Below are positions 32,977 to 40,937 of a stretch of DNA of 44,684 bases, one piece after another; the first letter of the stretch is position 1, and each line of letters begins with the position of its first letter. This DNA is from Solirubrobacterales bacterium. GTDB taxonomy: Bacteria; Actinomycetota; Thermoleophilia; Solirubrobacterales; Solirubrobacteraceae. The DNA lies in assembly GCA_025964155.1 (NCBI GenBank), contig JAOPZJ010000083.1, positions 1 through 44,684 on the forward strand. Direction: 5' to 3'. The notes beneath the pieces are model-generated. The model did not search any database, was not told where the DNA came from, and saw nothing but the letters and a program-made list of their open reading frames with translations. Both the position numbers and the translations under genes were made by a program.

Positions 32977-33719
32977 GCGATCACCTGCGGGGCGGCGGAG
33001 CGGGGGGCGGGACCCAGGGCGTCACGGTCACCGGCGGCGGCATCGACGCGACGCTGGAGGCTGCGCACGCGACCCCTGGCGAGCTTGTGGGTCATCTCGA
33101 GCTTCCAGAGCGTGACGAACAGCAGCGTCATGCCCACGAGCGCGATGTAGAACGGGATCTTCATCTCCACCGGGAGCGCGCCGCCGGTCGTGTTGTTCAG
33201 GATGCGCGGGTGGATGAAGGGGTCGGCGAGGCGCACGGCCATGAAGTTCAGGGGCACGAAGGCGCCCGCGGTGATCGCGAAGACCGAGGCGTAGCGCGCC
33301 TGGCGCTCCGGGTCGACGATCGAGAAGCGCAGCGGCTGGTAGGTGCAGTACAGAAGGAAGATGATGAGGAAGCTCACGAGCGTCGGCTCACGCCACTCGA
33401 ACCACACGTTCCACGATGCCCGGGCCCAGATCGAGCCCGTGACGAGGACGCCGACGCCGAGGATGACCGACATGTGGATCGCGACATAGGAGCGCATGTC
33501 GTGGCGCGGGTCGCGCGTGCGCAGGTACCGCACGGCCTCGATCCCGCCGAAGACGAAGCCGCCGAGGGCGACGATCGCCATGGGGACGTGGACGTAGAAG
33601 ATCTTCTGGGAGAAGCCCTGGTCGGCCTCGATCGGCGCGTAGAACGCGGCCAGGACGAACGCACCGGTGAGGACGGCGGCGGTGGCCAGGGAGAGGGAAC
33701 GCAGCTTGGATGAGTACAT
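32973..33719 (-). CDS. ccmC: CcmC/CcsA-type heme-handling protein of cytochrome c biogenesis
   Basis: Membrane protein that presents heme for cytochrome c maturation, 248 residues with six helices. External His residues are seen in QKIFYVHVPMAIV and YVAIHMSVILG. The Trp-rich loop reads WARASWNVWFEWREPTLVSF: the Trp spacing matches the CcmC WWD motif, but the Asp after the last Trp is Arg and the RLT that follows is changed. The C-terminal tail (about residues 205-248) is basic and then Ala/Pro-rich. It lies 35 bases after ccmB and overlaps ccmD by 4 bases. Confidence 0.9.
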   Translation of the reverse strand: MYSSKLRSLSLATAAVLTGAFVLAAFYAPIEADQGFSQKIFYVHVPMAIVALGGFVFGGIEAVRYLRTRDPRHDMRSYVAIHMSVILGVGVLVTGSIWARASWNVWFEWREPTLVSFLIIFLLYCTYQPLRFSIVDPERQARYASVFAITAGAFVPLNFMAVRLADPFIHPRILNNTTGGALPVEMKIPFYIALVGMTLLFVTLWKLEMTHKLARGRVRSLQRRVDAAAGDRDALGPAPRSAAPQVIA

Positions 33720-33754
33720 CGCGGAGACCAGACCTCGGACGTGGCTCCCGGGCG

Positions 33755-34459
33755 TCAGTCGTCGAGCAGGAAGTCGAAGACGGCGTACGCGAGGAGCCCG
33801 AAGACCAGATCATAGAGGCCGAGGAGCGCCAGATAGCGTCCTGGGAGTCCGCCTGCGCCCGCGGCGGCAAACACCGGCGCGGTGGCCTTCGCGCCCGAGA
33901 TGATCACCGGGACCAGCAGGGGCAGCGCCATCAGCGGCAGGATCAGGTCCCGCGAGCGCGTTTGGATGGCCAGCGCGCCGAAGAGCGTGCCGATCACGGC
34001 GATCCCGACGTCCGCCAGCAGGAGGATCGCCGCAAGGCGCCCGACGTCGGCGATCGACAGCCCCGGCTCGAGCAGCAGGACGACGAACGCCGGGACGGCG
34101 ACGAGCTCCAGGAGCAGCAGGAAGGCGAAGAACGTCGTCGCCTTCGCGAGGAAGAGCGAGGTGCGGTCCACCGGCGCCAGGAGGAAGGCCTCGATGCCGC
34201 CCTCCTCGTGGTCGGTGACGAACAGCCGGTTGGCTCCGAGCATGGAGGCGAAGAGCAGCGTGACCCACAACACGCCGCTGGCGACGTTGCCCTCCACGCT
34301 CGTGCGGTCCAGTGCGAAGCGGAAGACGACGAACGTCGTGACCGAGAACAGTGCCATCGCCGGGATGACCTGCGGCACGCGGCGCTCGAGCAGGAGCTCC
34401 TTGCGCAGCAGGGCGCCGACGGCGGTGCGCGTGGGCGTCATGCGCCGTGGCTCGTTCAT
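33755..34459 (-). CDS. ccmB: heme exporter membrane protein CcmB
   Basis: Membrane subunit of the CcmAB ABC complex needed to release holo-CcmE, 234 residues, six helices. Typical CcmB blocks are LLRKELLLERRVPQVIPAMA, LLFASMLGANRLFVTDHEEG and IEAFLLAPVDRTSLFLAKAT. A later block is LPLMALPLLVPVIISGAKAT. The ATG at 34459 overlaps the ccmA stop by 4 bases, which favours it over the internal ATG at 34441. Confidence 0.93.
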   Translation of the reverse strand: MNEPRRMTPTRTAVGALLRKELLLERRVPQVIPAMALFSVTTFVVFRFALDRTSVEGNVASGVLWVTLLFASMLGANRLFVTDHEEGGIEAFLLAPVDRTSLFLAKATTFFAFLLLLELVAVPAFVVLLLEPGLSIADVGRLAAILLLADVGIAVIGTLFGALAIQTRSRDLILPLMALPLLVPVIISGAKATAPVFAAAGAGGLPGRYLALLGLYDLVFGLLAYAVFDFLLDD

Positions 34460-35145
34460 GGGCGGTAGAGCTCGGTCACGGTCGCCACGTCGATGTCGGC
34501 GGGGGTGCCCAGGAAGGCCTGGCGGCCGCTCCGCAGCCCCAGCACAAGGTCGGCCTCGGCCAGCCCGGCGGCCGGGTCGTGGCTCGTGAGCACCCGCGTG
34601 CGCCCGGACGCCGCGCCGATGAGCGGCTCCAGCAGCTCCGCGGCGCCGGGGTCCAGGTTGGCGCGCGGCTCGTCGAGGAGCAGCACCGGCGGATCGTGGA
34701 GCACGGCACGGCAGGCGGCCGTCCGCTGCAACATGCCGCGCGAGTATGTGTGGACGGGCTCGTCGGCGCGCCGCTGCAGGCGCACCTGGGTCAGCAGGTC
34801 GTCCACGCGCGCCAGCGGCACGCCGTGCAGCCGGGCGTGCAGGCGCAGGTTGTCGCGTGCGGAGAGGTCGCCGTAGAGCAACGGCTCGTGGGTCAGCAGG
34901 CCGATGCGCCCACGGATCGCCCACGATCGCGCCGGCAGCGCCTCGCCGAGGATGCGCGCGACGCCCGCACTGGGGCGCAGCAGCGTCGCGAGAACCCGCA
35001 GCAGCGTGGACTTGCCCGCGCCGTTGGGCCCGAAGACGACGAGCGTCGCCCCCGCCGGGACGCTCAGCGTGACCCCGTCCAGTGCTCGTCGCTCGCCGTA
35101 CAGGCGCGACACGCCGTCCAGCTCAATGGCCGGTGCGTTGGCCAT
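34456..35145 (-). CDS. ccmA: heme exporter ATP-binding protein CcmA
   Basis: ATPase partner of CcmB, 229 residues. Walker A is FGPNGAGKSTLLRVLATLLR (about residues 36-43), the Q-loop LTHEPLLYGDLS, the signature TYSRGMLQRTAACRAVLHDP, Walker B VLLLDEPRANLDP and the switch His VLTSHDPAAGL. The ATG at 35145 is chosen; an in-frame GTG at 35151 would add two residues. Its 5' end overlaps the end of the mogA/moaB-like gene by 23 bases, so the two units are transcribed together. Confidence 0.92.
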   Translation of the reverse strand: MANAPAIELDGVSRLYGERRALDGVTLSVPAGATLVVFGPNGAGKSTLLRVLATLLRPSAGVARILGEALPARSWAIRGRIGLLTHEPLLYGDLSARDNLRLHARLHGVPLARVDDLLTQVRLQRRADEPVHTYSRGMLQRTAACRAVLHDPPVLLLDEPRANLDPGAAELLEPLIGAASGRTRVLTSHDPAAGLAEADLVLGLRSGRQAFLGTPADIDVATVTELYRP

Positions 35146-35608
35146 CGGCACGCCTGAGGGTCTTGACGGCGTGGGGCAGGACGGCGGCGAGCACGCCGAA
35201 CGTCTCGTCCAGCGCCTTGGGGTTGCCGGGAAAGTTCACGATGAGCGTGCCGTCGGCCAGCCCGGCAACCCCGCGGGTGAGCATGGCATGCGGCTTGTGC
35301 TTGAGGCCCTCGGCCCGCAGCGCCTCGGCGATCCCGGGCGCCTCGCGCTCGATGACGTCGAGCGTGGCCTCGGGCGTGTGGTCGTCGGGCGTGAAGCCGG
35401 TCCCACCCGTCGTCAGGACGACGGCGTGGTCGTCGGCGACGAGCTCGCGCAGGCGCGCGGCGATCGTGCCGCGGTCGTCCGGCAGCACCTCCTGGACGAC
35501 GACCTGGCAGCCCGCCGCGGTGGCGAGCGCCGCCAGCCGCGGGCCGGAGACGTCCTCGCCGTTGCCGGCGGTCAGGGAGGTGGAGATCGTCAGGACCGCG
35601 GTGCGCAT
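35123..35608 (-). CDS. molybdopterin adenylyltransferase MogA/MoaB family protein
   Basis: Activates molybdopterin as its adenylate before molybdenum insertion. The 161-residue product has RTAVLTISTSLTAGNGEDVS, VLPDDRGTIAARLREL, VVLTTGGTGFTPDDHTPEAT, MLTRGVAGLADGTLIVNFPG and NPKALDETFGVL. MogA and MoaB cannot be separated by eye. The ATG at 35608 gives the usual MRTAVLTIS start. Moco genes continue with moaC 286 bases upstream on the same strand. Confidence 0.93.
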   Translation of the reverse strand: MRTAVLTISTSLTAGNGEDVSGPRLAALATAAGCQVVVQEVLPDDRGTIAARLRELVADDHAVVLTTGGTGFTPDDHTPEATLDVIEREAPGIAEALRAEGLKHKPHAMLTRGVAGLADGTLIVNFPGNPKALDETFGVLAAVLPHAVKTLRRADGQRTGH

Positions 35609-35645
35609 GCCGCGGCCAACGGTATACGCAGGGCGCCCGGGGCTG

Positions 35646-35683
35646 AGCAAGGGGCTTGCTTGGGGCCGTGAGGTCTGGGTGCC
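35646..35683 (+). repeat. hairpin plus dispersed intergenic repeat, copy B
   Basis: AGCAAG (35646-35651), loop GGG, CTTGCT (35655-35660) form a perfect hairpin. The block at 35661-35683 follows and matches 21 of 23 bases of copy A at 17597-17619. It sits in the moaC-mogA spacer. Confidence 0.5.
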
Positions 35684-35807
35684 GGCGCTTGTGGCGCTGG
35701 CGCGATTGAGGTGGGCGTGGTGCGGGGGCGCTTGAAACAGCCGCATTGACGGGGGAGTGCGAAGCCCGTGGTGTTTTGGGGCGCGAGCGACGGCTTCGGC
35801 GTCCGGA

Positions 35808-35886
35808 AGAGCGCCGACGCGCCACTATCGGCGTAGTCGATCGGCAAACGCGCTGGGCGCCGCCTGGGAGAGCGCCAACGTGCCGC
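35808..35886 (+). repeat. short direct repeat in the moaC-mogA spacer
   Basis: AGAGCGCC-ACG-GCC appears at about 35808-35825 (AGAGCGCCGACGCGCCAC) and 35869-35886 (AGAGCGCCAACGTGCCGC), about 61 bases apart. The 35609-35894 spacer has no supported gene. Confidence 0.45.
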
Positions 35887-35894
35887 GGCGGCTC

Positions 35895-36380
35895 CTACGT
35901 CTCGACCCGCCGCCAGCTGCCGCTCTTGCCGCCGTCCTTGGCCAGGAGCACGATCTGCTCGATCGCGACCCCCTTGTCCAGGCCCTTGACCATGTCGTAG
36001 ACGGTCAGTGCGGCGATGCTGATCGCCGTCATCGCCTCCATCTCCACGCCGGTGCGGCCGGTCGTCGACGCGGTCGCGGTGAGCGTCACCGTGCCCGCCT
36101 GGGCGTCGACGGTGCCGTCGATGTCCACGTGGTCCAGCGACAGCGGATGGCAGAGGGGGATGAGCTCGCCCGTGCGCTTGGCCGCGAGGATCCCCGCGAT
36201 GCGCGCCACCCCGAGGACGTCGCCCTTCGGCGCGTCGCCGGCCGCGACGGCCGCCGCGGTCTGCGGGCTCATGCGCACGAGCCCGCGGGCGACGGCACGG
36301 CGGGCGGTGGCCGCCTTGCCGCCGACATCGACCATCCGTGCGGCGCCGTGTTCGTCCAGGTGGGTCAGGCGATCGGCCAT
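35895..36380 (-). CDS. moaC: cyclic pyranopterin monophosphate synthase MoaC
   Basis: Converts the MoaA product into cyclic pyranopterin monophosphate in molybdenum cofactor synthesis. The 161-residue product is full length with [40 protein letters not shown], the active-site [34 protein letters not shown] and [13 protein letters not shown]. All catalytic residues seen in the family are present. moaA, moaE and moaD are not in the window. Confidence 0.97.
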   Translation of the reverse strand: MADRLTHLDEHGAARMVDVGGKAATARRAVARGLVRMSPQTAAAVAAGDAPKGDVLGVARIAGILAAKRTGELIPLCHPLSLDHVDIDGTVDAQAGTVTLTATASTTGRTGVEMEAMTAISIAALTVYDMVKGLDKGVAIEQIVLLAKDGGKSGSWRRVET

Positions 36381-36407
36381 GCCGGGATGCTCGCAGGGTC
36401 AGGCGGA

Positions 36408-37574
36408 CTAGCGCTTCTTGGCCCAGCCGCGGAGCATCTGGGCCGCCTTGCGCTGCGCGGTCAGGAGCTCCGGGTCCGCCAACAGGGCGCCCGCGTCCCC
36501 GTCCGCGACGGTGGCGACCGACGCCATGGCGCCGCGGGTCTGCGTGACGAGGTCGGGTGGCAGCCCCAGGCGCCGCAGCTCCGCCGACAGCGCGGGGGCA
36601 ACCCCCGTGGACAAGAGCTGGGAGCGCGCCGCGGTCCAGCCCGGCGCGTCCAGCGCGGCGGCGAAGGCCGGCGGGTGCGCGGTGGCCAGGGCGGCGGCCG
36701 CCGCGGTCGAGCGACTCGTGAAGCGGTCCAGCGCCCCGGCCAGGCGCTTTGCGAACGCCCTGGCGTCGACCATCTGCCGCTTGTCGTCCTTGGGCTTCTT
36801 CGCGTCGGCAGCGCCCTGCGCCCGGTCGACCGCGACGTCCGTTGCCCGGCCGGCCGCCAGGACGTCGCTGCCGGCCGCGGCCAGGGCGTTCAGTGCCGCC
36901 GCGGCCGACCCCGCCTGGGCGGGCGTGAAGCGCCGCGGGGCAGGACGGGACAGCCGCACGCGCTGGCGGTAGCGGCGGTCCGGCGGGTCGTTCACGATCC
37001 GGTCCTGGTACCAGGCGATGCCGTTGTAGATCGCGGAGAAGCCGCACAGGATGCCCCCCGTCTGGCAGTCGGCGTAGTACTTCGCCGACAGGCGGCGCGC
37101 GGAGTCCCGCAGCCGGGCGGCCGCCGCCTTCTCCGCCGGGTCGTAGCGGCGGCGCGGCTGGCCGGGGGGCACCGCGAACGTCGTCGGCGACGACGTGGCG
37201 CTGCCGTCGCACAGCGAGCAGCCGCCGCCCCCGACGAGCCAGGTCGCGGTGACCGAGCAGAGGGACCCCAGCGGGACGAGGATGATCGTCTGCTGGTTGA
37301 TGAAGTACTTCGTCTTCGTGGCGCTGTCGGCGTATCCGGTGAGGCCCTGTGTGCTGTTGTCGCACGTGTACGGCAGCGCCCACTGCGAACGGGTGTGGTC
37401 GAACTCGGTGCGGACGTCCGTGACGACGCTGTAGCGCGCGAAGTACTCGTCCTGGCTGACGAGGCTCACGACCGGCCCGCCGATGGTCATGTGGTCCTCG
37501 GCCCGGGCGGGGGCCGCCGCGGTGAGCGTCGCGAGCACGGCGAGCACGGCGCTGGCGGCGCGCAGGCGGGGCAT
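36408..37574 (-). CDS. secreted protein of unknown function
   Basis: Not recognised. A 388-residue precursor with a clear signal peptide (RLRAASAVLAVLATLTAAAP, cleavage after ARA near residue 25). Residues 26-175 hold about seven Cys (TCDN, LCSV, GGCSLCDG, DCQTGGILCGF), suggesting disulfides or metal binding. There is also an aromatic, beta-like stretch. Residues about 190-388 are Ala-rich and helical. The ATG follows the stop of the RTX gene by 2 bases, so the two exported proteins are probably made together and may interact. No enzymatic motif is seen. Confidence 0.75.
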   Translation of the reverse strand: MPRLRAASAVLAVLATLTAAAPARAEDHMTIGGPVVSLVSQDEYFARYSVVTDVRTEFDHTRSQWALPYTCDNSTQGLTGYADSATKTKYFINQQTIILVPLGSLCSVTATWLVGGGGCSLCDGSATSSPTTFAVPPGQPRRRYDPAEKAAAARLRDSARRLSAKYYADCQTGGILCGFSAIYNGIAWYQDRIVNDPPDRRYRQRVRLSRPAPRRFTPAQAGSAAAALNALAAAGSDVLAAGRATDVAVDRAQGAADAKKPKDDKRQMVDARAFAKRLAGALDRFTSRSTAAAAALATAHPPAFAAALDAPGWTAARSQLLSTGVAPALSAELRRLGLPPDLVTQTRGAMASVATVADGDAGALLADPELLTAQRKAAQMLRGWAKKR

Positions 37575-37576
37575 CT

Positions 37577-39241
37577 CTAGGGCCTCAGCGTGATGCTCTT
37601 GGTCTTGACGGTGACCTTGCCCGCGGAGTTCTTGACGGTCAGACGCAGGGTCGCCGGGACGCTCTTGGCCCGTCTGAGGCGTTGGCGGGCCTTGGCGGTG
37701 AGCCTCAGCTTCGTCGTCTTGGAGCCGGCGGCCAGGAGGGCACCCGTGAGCCGCCCGACGGTCGTGGCCCGCTTGCCCAGCCCGTACCGCTTGGCGGTCT
37801 TGGCGCTCAGGCCCAGCGTCAGGGTGTAGCTGCACGGCCCTGAGCACGTCACGACGACGTTCAGGCCCTTGGCGATCCCGAGGGTGCCAAGGGTGCCGAG
37901 GGTGGGACCGGGCAAGGCCGGCGGCGGCCCGACGGTGCCCCCGCCCCCGCCCCCGCCCCCGCCCGCGCCCGCGCCCGCGCCGGACGCGGCGGAACGGTCG
38001 ACGGAGGCGCAGAAGGCCACGACGTCGTCGAAGTCGACCTGGGCGCTGTCGGCGCCGCCGCCGCAGTCCACGGCGTCCTTCTCCCCGTCGCGGGCGAAGA
38101 GCTGGTCTGCGTCGGCGGTGCATGAGAAGGAGCACGATCCGATGTCGCCGTAGATCTGGTCCACGCCGGGGCCACCGTCGACGATGTCCGAGCCGTTGGC
38201 GCCCTGCAGCTTGTCGTTGCCGGCCTCGCCGTAGACCCGGTCGTCGCCCCCGCCGCCGTAGAGGTCGTCCCCGCCTCCGCCGCCGTGGATCTCGTCGTTG
38301 CCGGAGCCGCCGTTGAAGGTGTCGTTCGCCGCCGAGCCGGTGAAGACGTCGTTGCCCCGGGAGCCGTCGATCGACTCGATGTCCGAACCGACGTTGTCGC
38401 CCTCGCCCGGGGAGCCGTCGTCCGCCACCCCGTTGATCGAGATCGCGATCCCGCCGGTGTGGTTGTCGAGCTCCAGGAGGTCGGCGTCCGCCCCGCCGAT
38501 GTACGTGTCCGCGCCGGCGCCCGTGTCGTTGCCGCCTAAGCCCGTGGAGTACTCCAGGCGGTCGTTGCCCGCGCCGCCGTCGATGAGGTCGTTGCCGGCG
38601 CCGCCGTCCACGTCGTCGTTGCCGCCCTCGCCGAGCAGCTGGTCGTTGCCGGAAGCGCCGAAGAGGCGGTCGTTGCCGTCGCCGCCGTGGACGGTGTCAT
38701 CGCCGGTGCCCGCGTAGACGTTGTCGTCCCCGCCGCCGGCGCTGAACGTCGTCGTGGCCTGGTTGCCGCCGGAGAGGGTGTCCTGCCCGGAGCCGGACGT
38801 GACGGTCGCCGTCTCGGGGGTCGCATCGCAGTTCTCGTTCAGGTGCAGGGTGTTCGTGCCGTCCCCGAGGTCGATCGCGTACGCGAGGAAGCAGTCGCCG
38901 GTGCTGCCGCCGAAGGTGACGCTGTCGTTGCCCGCGCCGAGGACGACCTGCACGTTGAGGTGGTAGGGGCAGCTGATCCAGGTGACGCCGCTGACGACGG
39001 TGCAGTCGGCGGGGATCGTCGTGAACCCGGTGTCGTCCAGAATCTCGTCGTGCACGTGGTCGGCCGACAGGCGGAACTGCAGGCCGTGCGCGGCGTTGTC
39101 CCCGCCGGTGACGATCAGGGTGGTGCCGTCGCCGCTGTAGGCGACGGTCGTGGCCAGCGCGGTCCCGGTGCCCCCGGCGACCACCGCGACGCACGACACC
39201 AGCAGGACGCGTAAAGCGCGTCGGATCGACAAGCGGTGCAT
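37577..39241 (-). CDS. secreted RTX-type calcium-binding repeat protein
   Basis: Exported protein, 554 residues. A signal peptide (about 1-31, ending ALA) precedes a beta-rich domain to about residue 150. Haemolysin-type GGxGxDxx nonapeptide repeats follow at about 157-363 (GGDGNDRLFGASGNDQLLG, GGAGNDLIDGGAGNDRLEY and others); they should fold as a calcium-stabilised beta-roll. After a Gly-rich hinge (about 420-440, from a CCCGCC run at 37938-37980) comes a C-terminal Ig-like/adhesion domain (LGLSAKTAKRYGLGKR, LRLTVKNSAGKVTVKTKSIT). A type I secretion tail is not expected here because a Sec signal is present. Confidence 0.88.
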   Translation of the reverse strand: MHRLSIRRALRVLLVSCVAVVAGGTGTALATTVAYSGDGTTLIVTGGDNAAHGLQFRLSADHVHDEILDDTGFTTIPADCTVVSGVTWISCPYHLNVQVVLGAGNDSVTFGGSTGDCFLAYAIDLGDGTNTLHLNENCDATPETATVTSGSGQDTLSGGNQATTTFSAGGGDDNVYAGTGDDTVHGGDGNDRLFGASGNDQLLGEGGNDDVDGGAGNDLIDGGAGNDRLEYSTGLGGNDTGAGADTYIGGADADLLELDNHTGGIAISINGVADDGSPGEGDNVGSDIESIDGSRGNDVFTGSAANDTFNGGSGNDEIHGGGGGDDLYGGGGDDRVYGEAGNDKLQGANGSDIVDGGPGVDQIYGDIGSCSFSCTADADQLFARDGEKDAVDCGGGADSAQVDFDDVVAFCASVDRSAASGAGAGAGGGGGGGGGTVGPPPALPGPTLGTLGTLGIAKGLNVVVTCSGPCSYTLTLGLSAKTAKRYGLGKRATTVGRLTGALLAAGSKTTKLRLTAKARQRLRRAKSVPATLRLTVKNSAGKVTVKTKSITLRP

Positions 39242-39342
39242 CTGAGCCCGTGCCTTCCCCTTGAGGCTGCGCTGATGTCAGCGCGCCAGCCGAGGATGTC
39301 ACGTTCGCTCGTGGCTGCGGGATTTCTTGCTTTGCGGTGCGG

Positions 39343-40083
39343 CTACGCCGGCTGGTGGGCGCGCTGCGCGGCGGCGATGAGGTCCAGCACCCCGGCGCTC
39401 TCGCCGGCCCGCAGCAGGGCGATGGGGTCCGGGTCGCCGTTGACGATCTCCTCGAAGAAGGCCTTGCGGTCCTGGTAGGTCGGCAGCGTCCCCTTCGCCC
39501 AGCCGCGCGCGTCGTTGAGCATGATCGCGAGCGTCGCGTACTCCTCGCCGAAGAGCTCGGACACCTCGCGCTTCATGCGCTTGGCCAGCGCGGGCGAGGC
39601 GCCGGCGGTCGAGATCGCCACCGCCAGCGGGCCCATGCGGATGATCGCCGGGAGGATGAAGTTGCACAGCGGCGGGACGTCGACGATGTTCACGAGCATC
39701 GCGCGGCGCTCCGCGTCGTCGTAGATCCGGATGTTCGTGTCGGTGTCGTCGGTGCACGCGATGACCATGAAGATGCCCTCCAGGTCCTCGGCACCGGCGT
39801 ACTCGCGGGCCTCCCACGTGATCGACCCCTCGCGCGCCAGCTCCTCGAGCTCCGGCCCCGCCTGCGGGGCGATGACCGTGACATCGCCGTCACAGGCGAG
39901 CAGGCCCTCGGTCTTCTCCAGCCCCATGGCCCCCCCGCCGACGACGAGGCAGCGGCGGCCCCTCAGCTTCAGGCAGGCGATGTAGAACGGCGTGGCCAGC
40001 ATGTCCCGCACGCAGGTCTGATCACAGATCCCGCGCTTGAACTGACAGACGCATTCTTTCCCGGCGTACGCGGCAGCAGGCAT
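39343..40083 (-). CDS. precorrin-2 dehydrogenase / sirohydrochlorin ferrochelatase (Met8/CysG-N type)
   Basis: NAD-dependent oxidation of precorrin-2 to sirohydrochlorin, and possibly iron insertion, for siroheme. The 246-residue product has [20 protein letters not shown] (Rossmann motif), [58 protein letters not shown] and [16 protein letters not shown]. An unusual 27-residue N-terminal extension carries Cys11, Cys13, Cys20 and Cys24. An internal ATG at 40002 would remove it. The promoter position favours the ATG at 40083. It would use precorrin-2 made by the CobA-HemD fusion. CysG's methyltransferase half is absent. Confidence 0.92.
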   Translation of the reverse strand: MPAAAYAGKECVCQFKRGICDQTCVRDMLATPFYIACLKLRGRRCLVVGGGAMGLEKTEGLLACDGDVTVIAPQAGPELEELAREGSITWEAREYAGAEDLEGIFMVIACTDDTDTNIRIYDDAERRAMLVNIVDVPPLCNFILPAIIRMGPLAVAISTAGASPALAKRMKREVSELFGEEYATLAIMLNDARGWAKGTLPTYQDRKAFFEEIVNGDPDPIALLRAGESAGVLDLIAAAQRAHQPA

Positions 40084-40088
40084 GGTCC

Positions 40089-40117
40089 ATCAGAGGGTAG
40101 AGGGCCTACCTTGTCAA
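40089..40117 (-). promoter_or_regulatory. promoter of the precorrin-2 dehydrogenase gene
   Basis: On the minus strand TTGACA (40112-40117), 17 bases, then TCTGAT (40089-40094), ending 5 bases before the ATG. A TACCCT hexamer (40094-40099) with a 10-base gap is an alternative -10. Either gives a leaderless or nearly leaderless mRNA. Confidence 0.55.
40094..40112. promoter_or_regulatory. dyad formed by opposed -10 hexamers
   Basis: AGGGTAG (40094-40100), spacer AGGGC, CTACCTT (40106-40112): 6 of 7 positions symmetric. It contains TACCCT for the minus-strand gene and TACCTT (40107-40112), 8 bases before the ATG of the plus-strand DUF2236 gene. Either a bidirectional promoter or an operator over both. 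Confidence 0.5.
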
Positions 40118-40120
40118 CAG

Positions 40121-40933
40121 ATGCCCGCTGCGACCTACTTCACGGACGACGCGCTCCTCAGGCAGGTCCATCGCGAGCAGGCCGTGGCGCTCGCCGGGCC
40201 CCGGTCGCTGCTCATGATGGCCGCCCATCCGGTGGCCTTCGAGGGTTTCTTCATGTCCACCGGCGATCTCGGCGACCCGTACGCCCGCCTGCGCCGCACG
40301 GCCCGGGTGCTGGGCGTCGTCGCCTGGGGGTCCAAGGCGCGGGCGGACGCCGTGTGCCGTCGGGTACGGGCCCGCCACGCGCAGGTCCGCGGCACCCTGC
40401 CCGTCGCCGCGGGGCGCTTCCCGGTCGGGACGCCCTACGCGGCGGACGACCCCGAACTGCTGCTCTGGGTCCTGGCGTCCCTCGTGGACTCGTCGCTGCT
40501 CGTCTACGAGAAGTACGTGCGGCGGCTGGACGATGCCGAGCGCGAGGCGTATTGGGGCGACTACAAGGTCGTCGGCCGGCTCTTCGGCCTGAAGGTCACG
40601 GACATGCCGCGCACCTACGACGACTTCGCCGCCTACATGCAGCGCATGCTGGCGTCGGGCGACCTCGTCGTCACCGAGAACGCGCGCGAACTCGGCAAGG
40701 AGATCGTCCTGCGCCCGCCGGTCCGGCTCCCGGCGCGCCCGCTGGTGGAGCTCGCCAACCAGATCACCGTCGGCCTCATGCCGGCCGACCTGCGTGCGCA
40801 GTACCGGCTGTCCTGGGACCCGCTGCGTGCGCTCGCGGTCGCGGGCGGTGCGGAGTACGTCAAGCGCGTGCTCGTCCCGCTGTTGCCCGAGCGCATTCGC
40901 GTCGTGCCGGGCGCGCGTGGCGTCGCCGCGTGA
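40121..40933 (+). CDS. oxygenase MpaB / DUF2236 family protein
   Basis: Soluble helical protein of the family containing latex-clearing protein (Lcp) and fungal MpaB, known or predicted heme-dependent oxygenases; 270 residues. Blocks are LLMMAAHPVAFEGFFMSTGD (with the His expected near heme), YARLRRTARVLGVVAWGSKA, VRARHAQVRGTLP, WVLASLVDSSLLVYEKYVRR and MPRTYDDFAAYMQRMLASGD. The VRxxHxxVRG pattern is conserved in the family. The substrate is unknown, and heme use is inferred from family membership. It is divergent from the siroheme gene and almost touches the ALDH gene tail to tail (4 bases). Confidence 0.88.
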   Translation: MPAATYFTDDALLRQVHREQAVALAGPRSLLMMAAHPVAFEGFFMSTGDLGDPYARLRRTARVLGVVAWGSKARADAVCRRVRARHAQVRGTLPVAAGRFPVGTPYAADDPELLLWVLASLVDSSLLVYEKYVRRLDDAEREAYWGDYKVVGRLFGLKVTDMPRTYDDFAAYMQRMLASGDLVVTENARELGKEIVLRPPVRLPARPLVELANQITVGLMPADLRAQYRLSWDPLRALAVAGGAEYVKRVLVPLLPERIRVVPGARGVAA

Positions 40934-40937
40934 CCGC

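Noticed and set aside
38150-38770. Tandem DNA repeats as a CRISPR or satellite array
   Set aside because: The repetition is explained by the encoded RTX nonapeptides in the secreted protein gene.
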